DNA from: an uncultured Chloroflexota bacterium
GTDB taxonomy: Bacteria > Chloroflexota > Chloroflexia > Thermomicrobiales > UBA6265
Reading direction: 5' to 3'
Assembly: GCA_937901745.1 (NCBI GenBank)
Contig: CALGSZ010000131.1
Coordinates: 1-64,000 of the forward strand
Length of the DNA: 64,000 bases
This document shows positions 28,396 through 36,478 of the stretch, in pieces. The notes under the pieces were generated by a model. The model worked only from the letters and a program-made list of their open reading frames with translations. It was not told where the DNA came from and searched no databases. The position numbers and the translations under genes were made by a program. The first letter of the stretch is position 1. Every line of letters begins with the position of its first letter.

Positions 28396-28938
28396 TTAGC
28401 GGGCTCCGGCCGGCACGAGACCGAGCGCGCGGACGATCGCCTCGTTGAAGACGGGGAGATCGGCGGGGATGCGCGACGTGATCAGATTGCCATCCTCAAC
28501 GAGCGGCTGGTCGACATAATTGGCGCCAGCGTTGATGACATCGTCGCGGATCTTGTTGACCGCGGTGATGGTCCGCCCTTGGAGCACCTTGGCGGAGATG
28601 AGCAGCTGCGCGCCGTGGCAGATCGCGGCGACCGGCTTACCAGACTCGACGAAGCGCCGGGTGAAGGCAACCGCCGGATCGTGGATGCGCAAGTTCTCCG
28701 GCGAGCCGCCGCCGGGGATGACCATCAGGTCGAACGACTGCTCCTCCTCTGGCGTCAGCTCCTGGAAGGTCGTGTCCGCGGTGAGCGTCGCGCCCTTCTT
28801 CCCCGAAATCTCGCCGCGCTCGATGCCGATGATGACGACTTCCGCTCCGGCTTCTTCCAGAGCGCGCTTCGGCTCGAGCGCCTCGCTGTCCTCGAAGTTG
28901 TTCGCCAATACCATCGCCACTCGCTTCTGTCCGGCCAT
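28396..28938 (-). CDS. DJ-1/PfpI-family protein
   Basis: 180 residues. The nucleophile elbow VAAICHGAQLL places Cys107 and His108 at the active site, and the family segments NNFEDSEALEPKRALEEAGAEVVIIG and LMVIPGGGSPENLR are clear. ATG 28938 follows GGAAGGAGGACACC, an excellent ribosome-binding site. The family includes intracellular cysteine peptidases and glyoxalase III/deglycase-type enzymes; the longer PfpI-like form here suggests a stress-linked role. It is the first gene of a likely three-gene unit with the unrecognised gene and the HAD phosphatase and is divergent from the M20 peptidase gene. Confidence 0.9.
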   Translation of the reverse strand: MAGQKRVAMVLANNFEDSEALEPKRALEEAGAEVVIIGIERGEISGKKGATLTADTTFQELTPEEEQSFDLMVIPGGGSPENLRIHDPAVAFTRRFVESGKPVAAICHGAQLLISAKVLQGRTITAVNKIRDDVINAGANYVDQPLVEDGNLITSRIPADLPVFNEAIVRALGLVPAGAR

Positions 28939-29134
28939 GGTGTCCTCCTTCCGCGGGATAAGACGGATGCCTGCGGCCGAGCTTGCCGCGCACGGGCGGG
29001 GCCGAGCCGACGAGGGACATGGCGGAGATGCGGCATTCGTGCGAAAGGTGCATCTCCGCCCTGGGAGTATACTGACGCGCCCGCTACGAGAGGGCAAGGG
29101 TGAACAGGTGAATAAGGAGAAGAGGGGAGTCCCG

Positions 29135-30349
29135 TTGCACATTGATCAGGCTTTAGCGAATCGTGTTCTGGCATGCATCAATGAAGACGAAGTCGTTGCC
29201 TTTTTGCGGAGGTTGATTCAGGCGCCGTCGGTCAACCCGCCGGGGGATGTACGGGAGGCGATCGCGGTCTGCGAGGCGCCGCTGCGCGAGGCGGGCTTTT
29301 CTATCCGCCTCGCTCAACTGGCGCCGGAGAAGCCGAACCTTATCGCCGAGTATGGCGGCGACGGACCGGTCCTCTGCCTGAACGCACACGTTGATGTCGT
29401 GCCGACCGGCGAGCTGAGCGCTTGGAAGCACGCGCCGTTCGCCGCCGATGTGGAAGATGGACGTGTTTACGGGCGCGGCGCGGGGGACGATAAGGCGAGC
29501 GTCACGGCACAGATCATGGCGGGCATCGCGCTGGCGCGGTCGGGCGTCCCGCTGAAAGGGCGGCTCGTCATCACCACGGTCGCGGACGAGGAAGTCGGTG
29601 GGCCGGCGGGGACGGCGCTGCTCGTTGATGAGAAATTGGTGACGCCGGATTGGGTGATCGTCGGCGAGCAGACTCGCAATCAGATCTGCCTTGGCGAAAA
29701 GGGGTTCATCGGCGTGCGGATCACCACGCATGGCGTCGCGGCGCATGGCGGGTTGCCGAGCGAAGGGGTAAACGCGATCGAGGCGATGGCGCGGATCATC
29801 GTCGCGCTCTCCGATCAACTCTGGCCGGAGCTGGAGCGTCGCACGCACCCGAATTTTCGGCCGTCCTCCGCCTCGATCAACATGATCAGCGGCGGGGTCA
29901 AGGAGAATGTAGTCCCCGACCGCTGCCAGATCCACATTGACCGGCGCCTGGTGCCGGGAGAGCAGCCAGCAGACGCGCTGGCGGAGATCGAGGCGATCGC
30001 GCGGGAGGCGGTGGCCCAGGTTCCGGGGGCGAGCGTGGTCGTCGAGGGCTCAGTGGAGCAGCGGCTGGCGACGTTCAACTCGCCGGAATCGCCCGTCGTT
30101 CAGGCGATGCTCGCCGCCAACCGCAGTCTGGGGCTGAGCGAGGAGCTGACTGGATTCAGCATGGCGACAGACGGACGATTCTTCGCCTCGGCCGGTTATC
30201 CGACGATCATCTACGGGCCGGGCGATCCCAGGATCGCGCATATTCCGGATGAATGGGTGGGGATAGACGAGGTCCTTGCCGCGACGCGCGCCTACGCGCT
30301 GACCGCACTCGCGTTGCTCGGGCCGGAGGGAGCGGCGCCGGGACAGTAA
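29135..30349 (+). CDS. M20-family metallopeptidase (ArgE/DapE type)
   Basis: 404 residues. Zinc ligands: His85 and Asp87 in LNAHVDVVP, Asp118 in GRGAGDDK, catalytic Glu in VADEEVGG (about 152-153), and His in RIAHIPDEW near residue 375. The dimerisation/lid domain pattern GVRITTHGVAAHGGLPSEGVNAIE lies between. I chose the TTG at 29135 because AAGAGGGGAG lies 5 nt upstream; a GTG at 29108 is the alternative and adds nine charged residues. It hydrolyses an N-acyl or N-succinyl amino acid, or a dipeptide. It stands alone, divergent from the PfpI-like unit. Confidence 0.85.
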   Translation: MHIDQALANRVLACINEDEVVAFLRRLIQAPSVNPPGDVREAIAVCEAPLREAGFSIRLAQLAPEKPNLIAEYGGDGPVLCLNAHVDVVPTGELSAWKHAPFAADVEDGRVYGRGAGDDKASVTAQIMAGIALARSGVPLKGRLVITTVADEEVGGPAGTALLVDEKLVTPDWVIVGEQTRNQICLGEKGFIGVRITTHGVAAHGGLPSEGVNAIEAMARIIVALSDQLWPELERRTHPNFRPSSASINMISGGVKENVVPDRCQIHIDRRLVPGEQPADALAEIEAIAREAVAQVPGASVVVEGSVEQRLATFNSPESPVVQAMLAANRSLGLSEELTGFSMATDGRFFASAGYPTIIYGPGDPRIAHIPDEWVGIDEVLAATRAYALTALALLGPEGAAPGQ

Positions 30350-30363
30350 ATCGTCCCGGCGCC
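30334..30363. terminator. Bidirectional hairpin between M20 gene and thrS
   Basis: A perfect 11-bp GC-rich stem (arms 30334-30344 and 30353-30363, 8-nt loop) spans the TAA stop of the M20 gene and lies 10 bp before the end of thrS. The genes converge here. U-runs are poor on both sides, but position and symmetry fit a shared transcription end. Confidence 0.6.
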
Positions 30364-30373
30364 ACGCCGTTCC

Positions 30374-32185
30374 TTACTCGGTCTGGGCGCTCTCTCCCAC
30401 GAGGGTGAGCGCCTTCGACTCGATCAGCTGCTTGGCCATCGCCAGGAATTCCGCGACCGGCATCGCGCCGAGGTCTTCGCCGGTCCGGAGCCGCACCGCG
30501 ACGGCGCCGGCCTCGACCTCCCGCTTACCGACCACGAGCATGTACGGGACTTTCTGGAGCTGCGCGTCGCGGATCTTTGCCTGCATGCGCTCCTTGCGGT
30601 CGTCCACCTCGACGCGCATGCCCGCCTCGGAGAGCTGGCTGGCGACCTCCCGCGCGAACTCGACCTGATTGTCCGTGATCGGGATGATCACCGCCTGAAC
30701 GGGCGCGAGCCAGAGCGGGAAGGCGCCGGCGTAGTGCTCGATGAGGCCGCCGACGAAGCGCTCCATCGAGCCGAGCAGCGTGCGGTGAATCATCGCCACG
30801 CGGTGCCGCTCGCCGTCCTCACCGATGTAGTTGACATCGAACCGCTCGGGCAGGTTGAAGTCGACCTGGACCGTCGGGCCGGTCCACTCGCGCTCGAGGG
30901 CGTCGAGCCACTTGACGTCAATCTTCGGGCCGTAGAACGCTCCGCCGCCCTCATCCACCTTGTAGGACCAACCGCGCCGCTCCATTGCCTGGCGGAGGGC
31001 GTCGATCGCGCGCTCCCAGGTGGCCTCGTCGCCGATGGCCTTCTCCGGCCGCGTCGCGAGGTAGGGCTGGAAGCCATAGCCGAAGACATCGGCGAAGTAC
31101 TGGACGAGATCGAGGACGCCGGCGACCTCATCCACGACCTGATCGGGCGTGCAGAAGATGTGGGCATCGTCCTGCGTGAAGCCGCGGACGCGCAGCATGC
31201 CGGTCAGCGTGCCGGAGCGCTCGTAGCGATAGACCGTGCCTAGCTCGGCCAGCCGGATCGGCAGGTCGCGGTAGGAGCGGACCTGGCTCTTGTAGATCAT
31301 GATGTGGCCGGGGCAGTTCATCGGTTTGAGGTAGTAGTCCACCTCCTCGATCGTCATCGGCGCGTACATATTCTCGCGGTATGTCTCGAGGTGGCCGGAG
31401 CGCTCGTAGATCTTGTACGAGGCGATGTGCGGCGTGTAGACGAGGTTGTACCCGCGCCGCAGCTGCTCCTGCTGCTCGAACTGCTCGACGAGGAAGCGGA
31501 CGAGCGCGCCCTTCGGGTGCCAGAGAATGAGCCCCGGACCGATGTCGTCGTTGACGGAGAAGAGATCGAGCTCCTTGCCGAGCCGCCGGTGGTCGCGGCG
31601 CTGGGCCTCCTCGAGCTTCCGCAGGTACTCGTCGAGCTCTTCCTGCGTGAACCAGGCCGTGCCGTAGATGCGCTGCAGCATCGGCCGGCGCTCGTCGCCG
31701 CGCCAGTAGGCGCCGGCAACCGAGAGGAGCTTGAACGGGCCGATCTGCGCGGTCGTCGGGACGTGCGGGCCGCGGCAGAGATCGAGGAAATGACCCTGCT
31801 GGTAGGTTGTGATCGTCGCGTCCTCTGGCAGGCTCTGGATGATCTCGATCTTGTACGGGTTGTGCTTGAATAGCTCGAGCGCTTCCTCGCGCGAGACGAC
31901 CTTCCGGATGAACGGCTCACCCTTGGCCTGGTTGGCGCGCATTCGCCGCTCGATCTCCTCGAGGTCTTCCGGCGTGAGCGGCCGCGGCAGGTCCATGTCG
32001 TAATAGAAGCCGTTCTCGATCGCTGGGCCGATGGCGAACTTTGCGTCCGGGAAGATCTCCTGGACCGCCTCGGCCATCAGGTGCGCGCAGGAGTGGCGCA
32101 TGCGCGCCAGCTCGAAGGCTCGCTGGTCCTCGGGCGAGAACGCGATGTCCATTTCTTCTGCAACGTGCTCGATCGTCTCTGGCAT
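30374..32185 (-). CDS. thrS: Threonyl-tRNA synthetase lacking the N-terminal TGS domain
   Basis: 603 residues; charges tRNA-Thr. The editing domain is present with HSCAH (31-35) and CRGPHVP (138-143). The class II catalytic core has RSGHLETYRENMY and MNCPGH (289-294), and the anticodon-binding domain is at the C-terminus (PLWLAPVQAVIIPIT). The protein starts only about 30 residues before the editing motif, so the roughly 60-residue TGS domain of the 640-residue enzymes is missing. ATG 32185 follows TTAGGAG. The upstream open frame cannot supply TGS because it crosses the T-box terminator. Expression is likely controlled by the T-box leader upstream. Confidence 0.96.
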   Translation of the reverse strand: MPETIEHVAEEMDIAFSPEDQRAFELARMRHSCAHLMAEAVQEIFPDAKFAIGPAIENGFYYDMDLPRPLTPEDLEEIERRMRANQAKGEPFIRKVVSREEALELFKHNPYKIEIIQSLPEDATITTYQQGHFLDLCRGPHVPTTAQIGPFKLLSVAGAYWRGDERRPMLQRIYGTAWFTQEELDEYLRKLEEAQRRDHRRLGKELDLFSVNDDIGPGLILWHPKGALVRFLVEQFEQQEQLRRGYNLVYTPHIASYKIYERSGHLETYRENMYAPMTIEEVDYYLKPMNCPGHIMIYKSQVRSYRDLPIRLAELGTVYRYERSGTLTGMLRVRGFTQDDAHIFCTPDQVVDEVAGVLDLVQYFADVFGYGFQPYLATRPEKAIGDEATWERAIDALRQAMERRGWSYKVDEGGGAFYGPKIDVKWLDALEREWTGPTVQVDFNLPERFDVNYIGEDGERHRVAMIHRTLLGSMERFVGGLIEHYAGAFPLWLAPVQAVIIPITDNQVEFAREVASQLSEAGMRVEVDDRKERMQAKIRDAQLQKVPYMLVVGKREVEAGAVAVRLRTGEDLGAMPVAEFLAMAKQLIESKALTLVGESAQTE

Positions 32186-32229
32186 GGTCGGTCTCCTAAC
32201 TGGGCCACTCCCGCTTACAGCTCTTGACC

Positions 32230-32265
32230 AAAAAAACGGCCGGCGTCCCTCATGAGGGACGCCGG
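32230..32265 (-). terminator. Intrinsic terminator of the thrS T-box leader
   Basis: Two 13-nt arms form an uninterrupted inverted repeat (32240-32265), and the minus strand continues into a run of seven T after CGG-rich bases. It lies 45 bp upstream of the thrS ATG, so read-through is required for expression. Confidence 0.9.
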
Positions 32266-32531
32266 ACCGACGTGGTTCCACCCTACTTCCGGCGACGCGA
32301 GACGCATCGCCGCTCGTTGGCGCCGATAACGGGGCGCATCCGGGCCGGTCTACTGGCGCGGACCTCGTAGGACGCCGCGCGTTCGGCGGCCAGCTCGCAG
32401 GTGGTTTTCCCCGGTTCGCGTCCGGGCCGCCGTCTCAGCGAATGGCGGCCTCTCTGTCGGTGCGAGGGACGGGTACTCGTCCTGGTCACCGCCTTGGGCG
32501 CTCACCACAAAGAGCGAGCGCTTGATTCTAA
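32230..32531 (-). promoter_or_regulatory. T-box riboswitch leader of thrS
   Basis: The minus-strand leader carries the T-box consensus AGGGTGGAACCACG (32270-32283). Just downstream is a perfect 26-nt terminator palindrome (32240-32265) followed by seven U (32230-32236). The T-box lies directly 5' of the terminator's first arm, as needed for an antiterminator. Upstream, AGTA (in ACGAGTACCC, about 32471-32480) and GAAAACCAC (about 32401-32409) resemble the two sides of a stem I specifier loop, with ACC, a threonine codon, at 32403-32405 followed by A. Uncharged tRNA-Thr would pair there and with the T-box, permitting thrS transcription. The specifier assignment is inference; the T-box plus terminator is directly visible. 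Confidence 0.88.
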
Positions 32532-32537
32532 CCTTCA

Positions 32538-32567
32538 AGGATACGGAGCGCTCTGAGCCGCTGTCAA
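32538..32567 (-). promoter_or_regulatory. Promoter of the thrS leader
   Basis: TTGACA (32562-32567) and TATCCT (32538-32543) on the minus strand, 18-bp spacing, transcript start expected near 32531. The -35 hexamer overlaps the TGA stop of the upstream D,D-carboxypeptidase gene, so the two genes are packed without a gap yet separately transcribed. Confidence 0.75.
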
Positions 32568-33808
32568 TCGGCGTCGCTGGGTGGTGGCGGCTCCGGTGAT
32601 TCCGATGGTTCCGCTGGTTCTGCTCGTGGACTTTCGCGCGTCGCCCGCGGCGGCGATCCCCTGGTGCGGAAGAGGCTGCCGGCAACGCCTGCCGCAATGA
32701 CGGCGCCGGCGACGAGTATCGTCGCGATCAGCCGGCCGTTGCCGCCGCCGTCCCCGGAATCGGCCAGCGGGGCGGGCGGCCGCGTGGGAATGGGCGTTGG
32801 TGGCGGCGTTGGCGTCGGCTCTGGAGCGCCGAGGACCGCGCCGGCCGTTGCCATCGCGAGAATGCGGGCGGCGTCCGGATCGCGAAAGCTGACGATCTCG
32901 CCGGTGATCGGCCGGTTGGCGTTGAGGCGCTCCGTCTTCTGCTCGAAAGCGTATTCGAGGAGGACGCGGTTATCGTCGTACCAGTCCTCGTTGTCCGGAA
33001 TGCCGTCGAGGGTGACGGAGATCATCGTGTGGCCGTCGCGCTGGGCGACCTCCATCAGGCAATAGCCCGCGTCCTCGTCGTAGCCGGTCTTGCCGCCGAG
33101 GAGGTATGGGTAGGAGTTTAGGAGCTTGTTCGTGTTCGTCAGGGTGTAGGCGCCGTTCGAGGTCGTGTAGACCGCTGTCGAGATGAGCTCCCGGAACATG
33201 GGGTATTGGAGCGCGTACATCGTGAAGACAGCGACGTCGTGCGCGGAGGAGTAATGACCCTCCACGCCCCAGCCGTCCGGCCGCACGAGGTTGGTCTCGG
33301 TCAGTCCCATGTTCCGCACGCGCTCGTTCATCCAGCCGACGAAGCGAGCGACAGCTTCCTCGTCCGTGTCTCCCTCCTGGTAGCCGAGTGCGCGGGCGAT
33401 CGCGAAGGCGGCGTCGTTGCCCGAGGGAAGCATCAGGCCATAGAGGAGATCGCGGAGCGTGAACGTTTCGCCCGGACCGAAGCCCATCAGGGAGGACGAG
33501 GGATCGAAGACGTCCGATGGCTTCGTGGTGATGAGCATGTCGAGGTCGCCGCGTTCCAGGGCCTCGATCGCGGTGAAGATCTTCGTCAAGCTGGCGATGG
33601 CGACCTTGTCGTGCGCGCCGCGCTGGGCGAAGACCTCACCAGTGTCGGCATCGATGACGATGTACCGCTTCGAGTTGATCCGCAGCTCAGGGACTTCTTG
33701 GGCGCCGGCGCTCAGGAGAGGCAGAAGGATGAGCGTGGCGCATGAGAAAAGCGCCGCTCGGATCACGAGCCAACCGGCACGCGTCTGTCGGCTGTGGGAG
33801 ATCGGCAC
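32564..33808 (-). CDS. D-alanyl-D-alanine carboxypeptidase (PBP5-like, S11)
   Basis: 414 residues from a GTG at 33808, preceded by CCGGAAGATCTGGC. A signal peptide (VIRAALFSCATLILLPLLSAGAQ) is followed by the S11 serine peptidase motifs SLTK (73-76), SGN (129-131) and KTG (240-242). A Pro/Thr linker (TPTPPPTPIPTRPP) precedes a C-terminal membrane segment LIATILVAGAVIAAGVAGSLF, then a short Pro/Ser/Glu tail. The enzyme trims peptidoglycan pentapeptides outside the membrane and is anchored by that C-terminal helix in place of the amphipathic helix of PBP5. A GTG at 33868 is also in frame but lies about 8 nt from the predicted transcript start. Confidence 0.92.
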   Translation of the reverse strand: MPISHSRQTRAGWLVIRAALFSCATLILLPLLSAGAQEVPELRINSKRYIVIDADTGEVFAQRGAHDKVAIASLTKIFTAIEALERGDLDMLITTKPSDVFDPSSSLMGFGPGETFTLRDLLYGLMLPSGNDAAFAIARALGYQEGDTDEEAVARFVGWMNERVRNMGLTETNLVRPDGWGVEGHYSSAHDVAVFTMYALQYPMFRELISTAVYTTSNGAYTLTNTNKLLNSYPYLLGGKTGYDEDAGYCLMEVAQRDGHTMISVTLDGIPDNEDWYDDNRVLLEYAFEQKTERLNANRPITGEIVSFRDPDAARILAMATAGAVLGAPEPTPTPPPTPIPTRPPAPLADSGDGGGNGRLIATILVAGAVIAAGVAGSLFRTRGSPPRATRESPRAEPAEPSESPEPPPPSDAD

Positions 33809-33882
33809 GCCAGATCTTCCGGCACTCCGGCAATGACGCCGGGTCGGTGGTCGACGCGGATCGAGCACCGCGCTGCGGCGCG

Positions 33883-33912
33883 ATGGTAGTCAGAGAGGCA
33901 GGTTATCGTCAA
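33883..33912 (-). promoter_or_regulatory. Promoter of the D,D-carboxypeptidase gene
   Basis: TTGACG (33907-33912) and TACCAT (33883-33888) on the minus strand with 18-bp spacing. The expected start near 33876 gives a leader of about 68 nt and supports the GTG at 33808 as translation start. Confidence 0.65.
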
Positions 33913-33972
33913 GAAACAGGCGCGTCGCGGTGCGGCGAGGAAGCTGAGGTTTGCCTAGCGAGGTGCTGCCGA

Positions 33973-34779
33973 CTAGGGGCCTGGAGCCGTTGCGCGGTCC
34001 CGGTTGCGGTGCCAGACGAGGCGGAGGCCACGCAGCGTCAGATCTGGCTCGTAGGCCGTGAAGCATGCAGAGGCGCCGGCAAAAATCTCGGCGTTGCCAC
34101 CGGTCAGTACGACAGCCTTCGCGCCGCCGATCTCCTCGCTGACGCGGCGCACCATTCCCTCGATCATGGCCAAGTGCCCGGCAACGACGCCGGATTGGAG
34201 CGCGGTGACGGTGTTGCGACCGACCGCGTGCGCGGGCAGGCGCAGCTCGACCGCGTAGAGCCGCGCGGCGCGGGTGGCGAGCGCGTCAAGCGAGATCGCG
34301 ACGCCAGGGGCGATGACACCGCCGATGAACGCGCCGTCCGCGGTGATGGCTTCGATCTTCGTTGCCGTGCCGGTGTCGACGACGATCGTCGGACCGCCAA
34401 AGCGGGCGTAGGCGGCGGCACAGTTGACGATGCGGTCGGCGCCGGTCTCGCGCGGCGCGTCGGTGCGGACCTGGATGCCCAGGTCAAGGTCGGGCGTGAT
34501 CAGAAGTGGCGGAACGCCGAGCCACGATTCGACGAGCCGGTTGATGGCGTCGGTGATCGCCGGGACGACGCTCGAGACGACCACGCCGCGGACCTGTTCG
34601 CCGGGCGCCAATGCGGCGGCGAGATGAGGCTCGACGAGGGAGCGCCATTCGTCGGCGGTGCGCTCGCGCGCGGAGGAGAGACGCCAGCGGGAGAGGGGGT
34701 GCTCCGTTTCCGGATCGTCGCCGTCAGGCCAGAGCCCGAAGGCCGTCGTCGTGTTGCCGATATCAATTGTCAGGAGCAT
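33973..34779 (-). CDS. coaX: Type III pantothenate kinase
   Basis: 268 residues. The ASKHA-fold phosphate motif MLLTIDIGNTTTAFG is at the N-terminus, and TGADRIVNCAAAYARFGGPTIVVDTGTATKIEAI and GGVIAPGVAISLDALATRAARL are diagnostic of CoaX. It phosphorylates pantothenate in the first step of coenzyme A synthesis and is not feedback-inhibited by CoA in known members. ATG 34779 follows GAGGAATGGA; a TTG 12 bp upstream is in frame but lies on the ribosome-binding site. A TATAAT box is 61 bp upstream on the minus strand. Confidence 0.93.
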   Translation of the reverse strand: MLLTIDIGNTTTAFGLWPDGDDPETEHPLSRWRLSSARERTADEWRSLVEPHLAAALAPGEQVRGVVVSSVVPAITDAINRLVESWLGVPPLLITPDLDLGIQVRTDAPRETGADRIVNCAAAYARFGGPTIVVDTGTATKIEAITADGAFIGGVIAPGVAISLDALATRAARLYAVELRLPAHAVGRNTVTALQSGVVAGHLAMIEGMVRRVSEEIGGAKAVVLTGGNAEIFAGASACFTAYEPDLTLRGLRLVWHRNRDRATAPGP

Positions 34780-34839
34780 TCCATTCCTCAATGAGCGTTC
34801 GGCCGCGAGGGCTGGACCGACGGTGGCCGCCGGGAGCGG

Positions 34840-34845
34840 ATTATA
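34840..34845 (-). promoter_or_regulatory. -10 box upstream of coaX
   Basis: Perfect TATAAT on the minus strand in CGTATAATCC, 61 bp before the coaX ATG. No convincing -35 at standard spacing (a TTGGCA lies 23 bp upstream). Confidence 0.4.
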
Positions 34846-34864
34846 CGAATGGCGCTTGTGGCGG

Positions 34865-34894
34865 TTGGTGCCAACGGGCTGTGGTACGTATCAT
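34865..34894 (+). promoter_or_regulatory. Candidate promoter of the S41 peptidase gene
   Basis: TTGGTG (34865-34870) and TATCAT (34889-34894), 18-bp spacing on the plus strand, 84 bp upstream of the ATG at 34978. A TTGACA follows at 34896 but lacks a -10 at usual distance. Confidence 0.45.
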
Positions 34895-34977
34895 CTTGAC
34901 ATACACGGCAGGGGCGATCCGCGTTAGGTAGGCAGCGGAGTCCTGCCGCCACAGTCGCTGGACCGGAGCATTTTTCG

Positions 34978-36324
34978 ATGACCCCCCATCCTCCTCAGCC
35001 CCGCCGCCAATCCACTGCCGCCTGGCAGTGGACGTTGGTCATAAGTCTTGGCGCCCTGATCGCGGTGACGAGCTTCGCGGCAGGCATCCTCACGGAACGC
35101 GATTTGCTGCAGACCGGCTCGCGCACGGTCAACGAGGGGCAGCCCGGCGGGGTGGAGGCGTCTGATGCGACGCCGTTCGCCCGGCTCGGCGAGATCTATG
35201 AGCTGATCGAATCCGAGTACTACTTCCGGCCGAAAGACGAGGAAGATCTGGAGGCATTCCGCGAAGATCTGGAGAACCGGGCGATCCAGGGTATGCTGAG
35301 CGGGTTGGACGACAACTCCGCCTACCTCATCCCGGTCGAGCAGGCGCCGGTCGCCGAGCAGCTGTCCGGCGAGTACGAAGGCATCGGGATCTGGGTCGAA
35401 TCGCCGAACGGCGAGTTCACGATCGTCGCGCCGGTGCCGGGATCGCCGGCCGAGCGGGCCGGGCTGCGCGCTGGCGATGTCATCGAGGAAGCGGATGGGC
35501 ACTCCCTGCGCGGCGTGACGCAGCAGGACGCCATCGCCCTGCTCCGCGGACCGGCGGGCACGACCGTGCATCTGAAGATCCGGCGGCCGGGCGTGCCGGA
35601 GTTGCTCGAGTTCGAGGTCGAGCGGCAGAAGATCCCGCTGCCGGCCGTCGCATATCGCTTCTTGCCGGAGCAGAAGATCGCGGTCGTGCAGGTGAAGCTC
35701 TTCGGCGACAAGACGACGGAGGAGCTGGACCAGGCGCTCGCACAGGCGCGGCGCGATGGGGCAGCGGGGATCATCCTCGACCTGCGCAACAATGGCGGCG
35801 GCTGGGTGCAAAGCGCGCAGGAGATGATCGGCCGGTTCGTGCCAGCCGACGCCGGCCCGGCACTGTACGAGGATGTGGACGGCGATCCGGACGATCCCGT
35901 CATGACGCCGGAGCCGATCATCGGCGGCGGGGAGGAGGTCTTCGATCTGCCGCTGGTCGTCCTGGTCAACGGCGGCACGGCGAGCGCGGCCGAGATCGTC
36001 GCGGGAGCGCTGCGCGACTACGAACGCGCGGTGATCGTCGGCGAGCCGACGTTCGGCAAGGGATCGGTCCAGCGCGTGCATGGCTTCCCGGACGGGGCGT
36101 CGGCACGCATCACCTTCGCGCTCTGGCTGACACCCAACCGCACGCTGATCGAGGAGAACGGGATCACTCCAGATATCACCGTTGCCGCCGGGGAGGATGG
36201 CGGCGCTGACCCGCAGCTCGAGGCGGCGATACAACAGCTCCTTGGCGGTGGAACGCCCGTTGCCGGCGAGCAGGCGTGGATACCGACGCCTACCGCCGAG
36301 GTTGGCGCGCTTGCCTCTGCCTGA
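34978..36324 (+). CDS. C-terminal processing peptidase (S41, CtpA-like)
   Basis: 448 residues. One membrane anchor WTLVISLGALIAVTSFAAGIL (18-38) leaves the rest outside the cell. The PDZ domain (EYEGIGIWVESPNGEFTIVAPVPGSPAERAGLRAGDVIEEADG) is at about 132-216, and the tail-specific protease core has Ser336 (NGGTASAAEI) and Lys361 (FGKGSVQR) as catalytic dyad. It ends in a short Pro/Thr tail (AWIPTPTAE). It cleaves exported proteins at their C-termini. It is immediately upstream of the phosphate regulon but separated from it by 154 bp with Pho-box-like repeats. Confidence 0.93.
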   Translation: MTPHPPQPRRQSTAAWQWTLVISLGALIAVTSFAAGILTERDLLQTGSRTVNEGQPGGVEASDATPFARLGEIYELIESEYYFRPKDEEDLEAFREDLENRAIQGMLSGLDDNSAYLIPVEQAPVAEQLSGEYEGIGIWVESPNGEFTIVAPVPGSPAERAGLRAGDVIEEADGHSLRGVTQQDAIALLRGPAGTTVHLKIRRPGVPELLEFEVERQKIPLPAVAYRFLPEQKIAVVQVKLFGDKTTEELDQALAQARRDGAAGIILDLRNNGGGWVQSAQEMIGRFVPADAGPALYEDVDGDPDDPVMTPEPIIGGGEEVFDLPLVVLVNGGTASAAEIVAGALRDYERAVIVGEPTFGKGSVQRVHGFPDGASARITFALWLTPNRTLIEENGITPDITVAAGEDGGADPQLEAAIQQLLGGGTPVAGEQAWIPTPTAEVGALASA

Positions 36325-36379
36325 GCGGCGATTCCCTGCCAAGCCCTGGCCGCGCCAGGTTGATCGTCAGCTCCTGACG

Positions 36380-36433
36380 CTTACGTGGATTTAACACAGA
36401 GCTAACCCACCGATAACGTCCGCCGCTTACGCT
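36380..36433 (+). promoter_or_regulatory. Pho-box-like repeat array and -10 box
   Basis: Four hexamers start every 11 bp: CTTACG (36380), TTAACA (36391), CTAACC (36402) and ATAACG (36413), the spacing seen in TTAACA-type PhoP boxes. A TACGCT at 36428-36433 could be the -10, with the repeats standing in for a -35. The array ends 60 bp before the response-regulator ATG, suggesting autoregulation of the phosphate operon under phosphate starvation. Confidence 0.6.
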
Positions 36434-36478
36434 GGCCTCGTGAATGCGGAAGGCAAAGGGTGACGCGAAGGATCGCCC

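Noticed and set aside
34896..34929. TTGACA followed by TTAGGT as a promoter for the S41 peptidase
   Set aside because: The spacing is 22 bp, outside the usual 16-19; the TTGGTG-N18-TATCAT pair just upstream is better.
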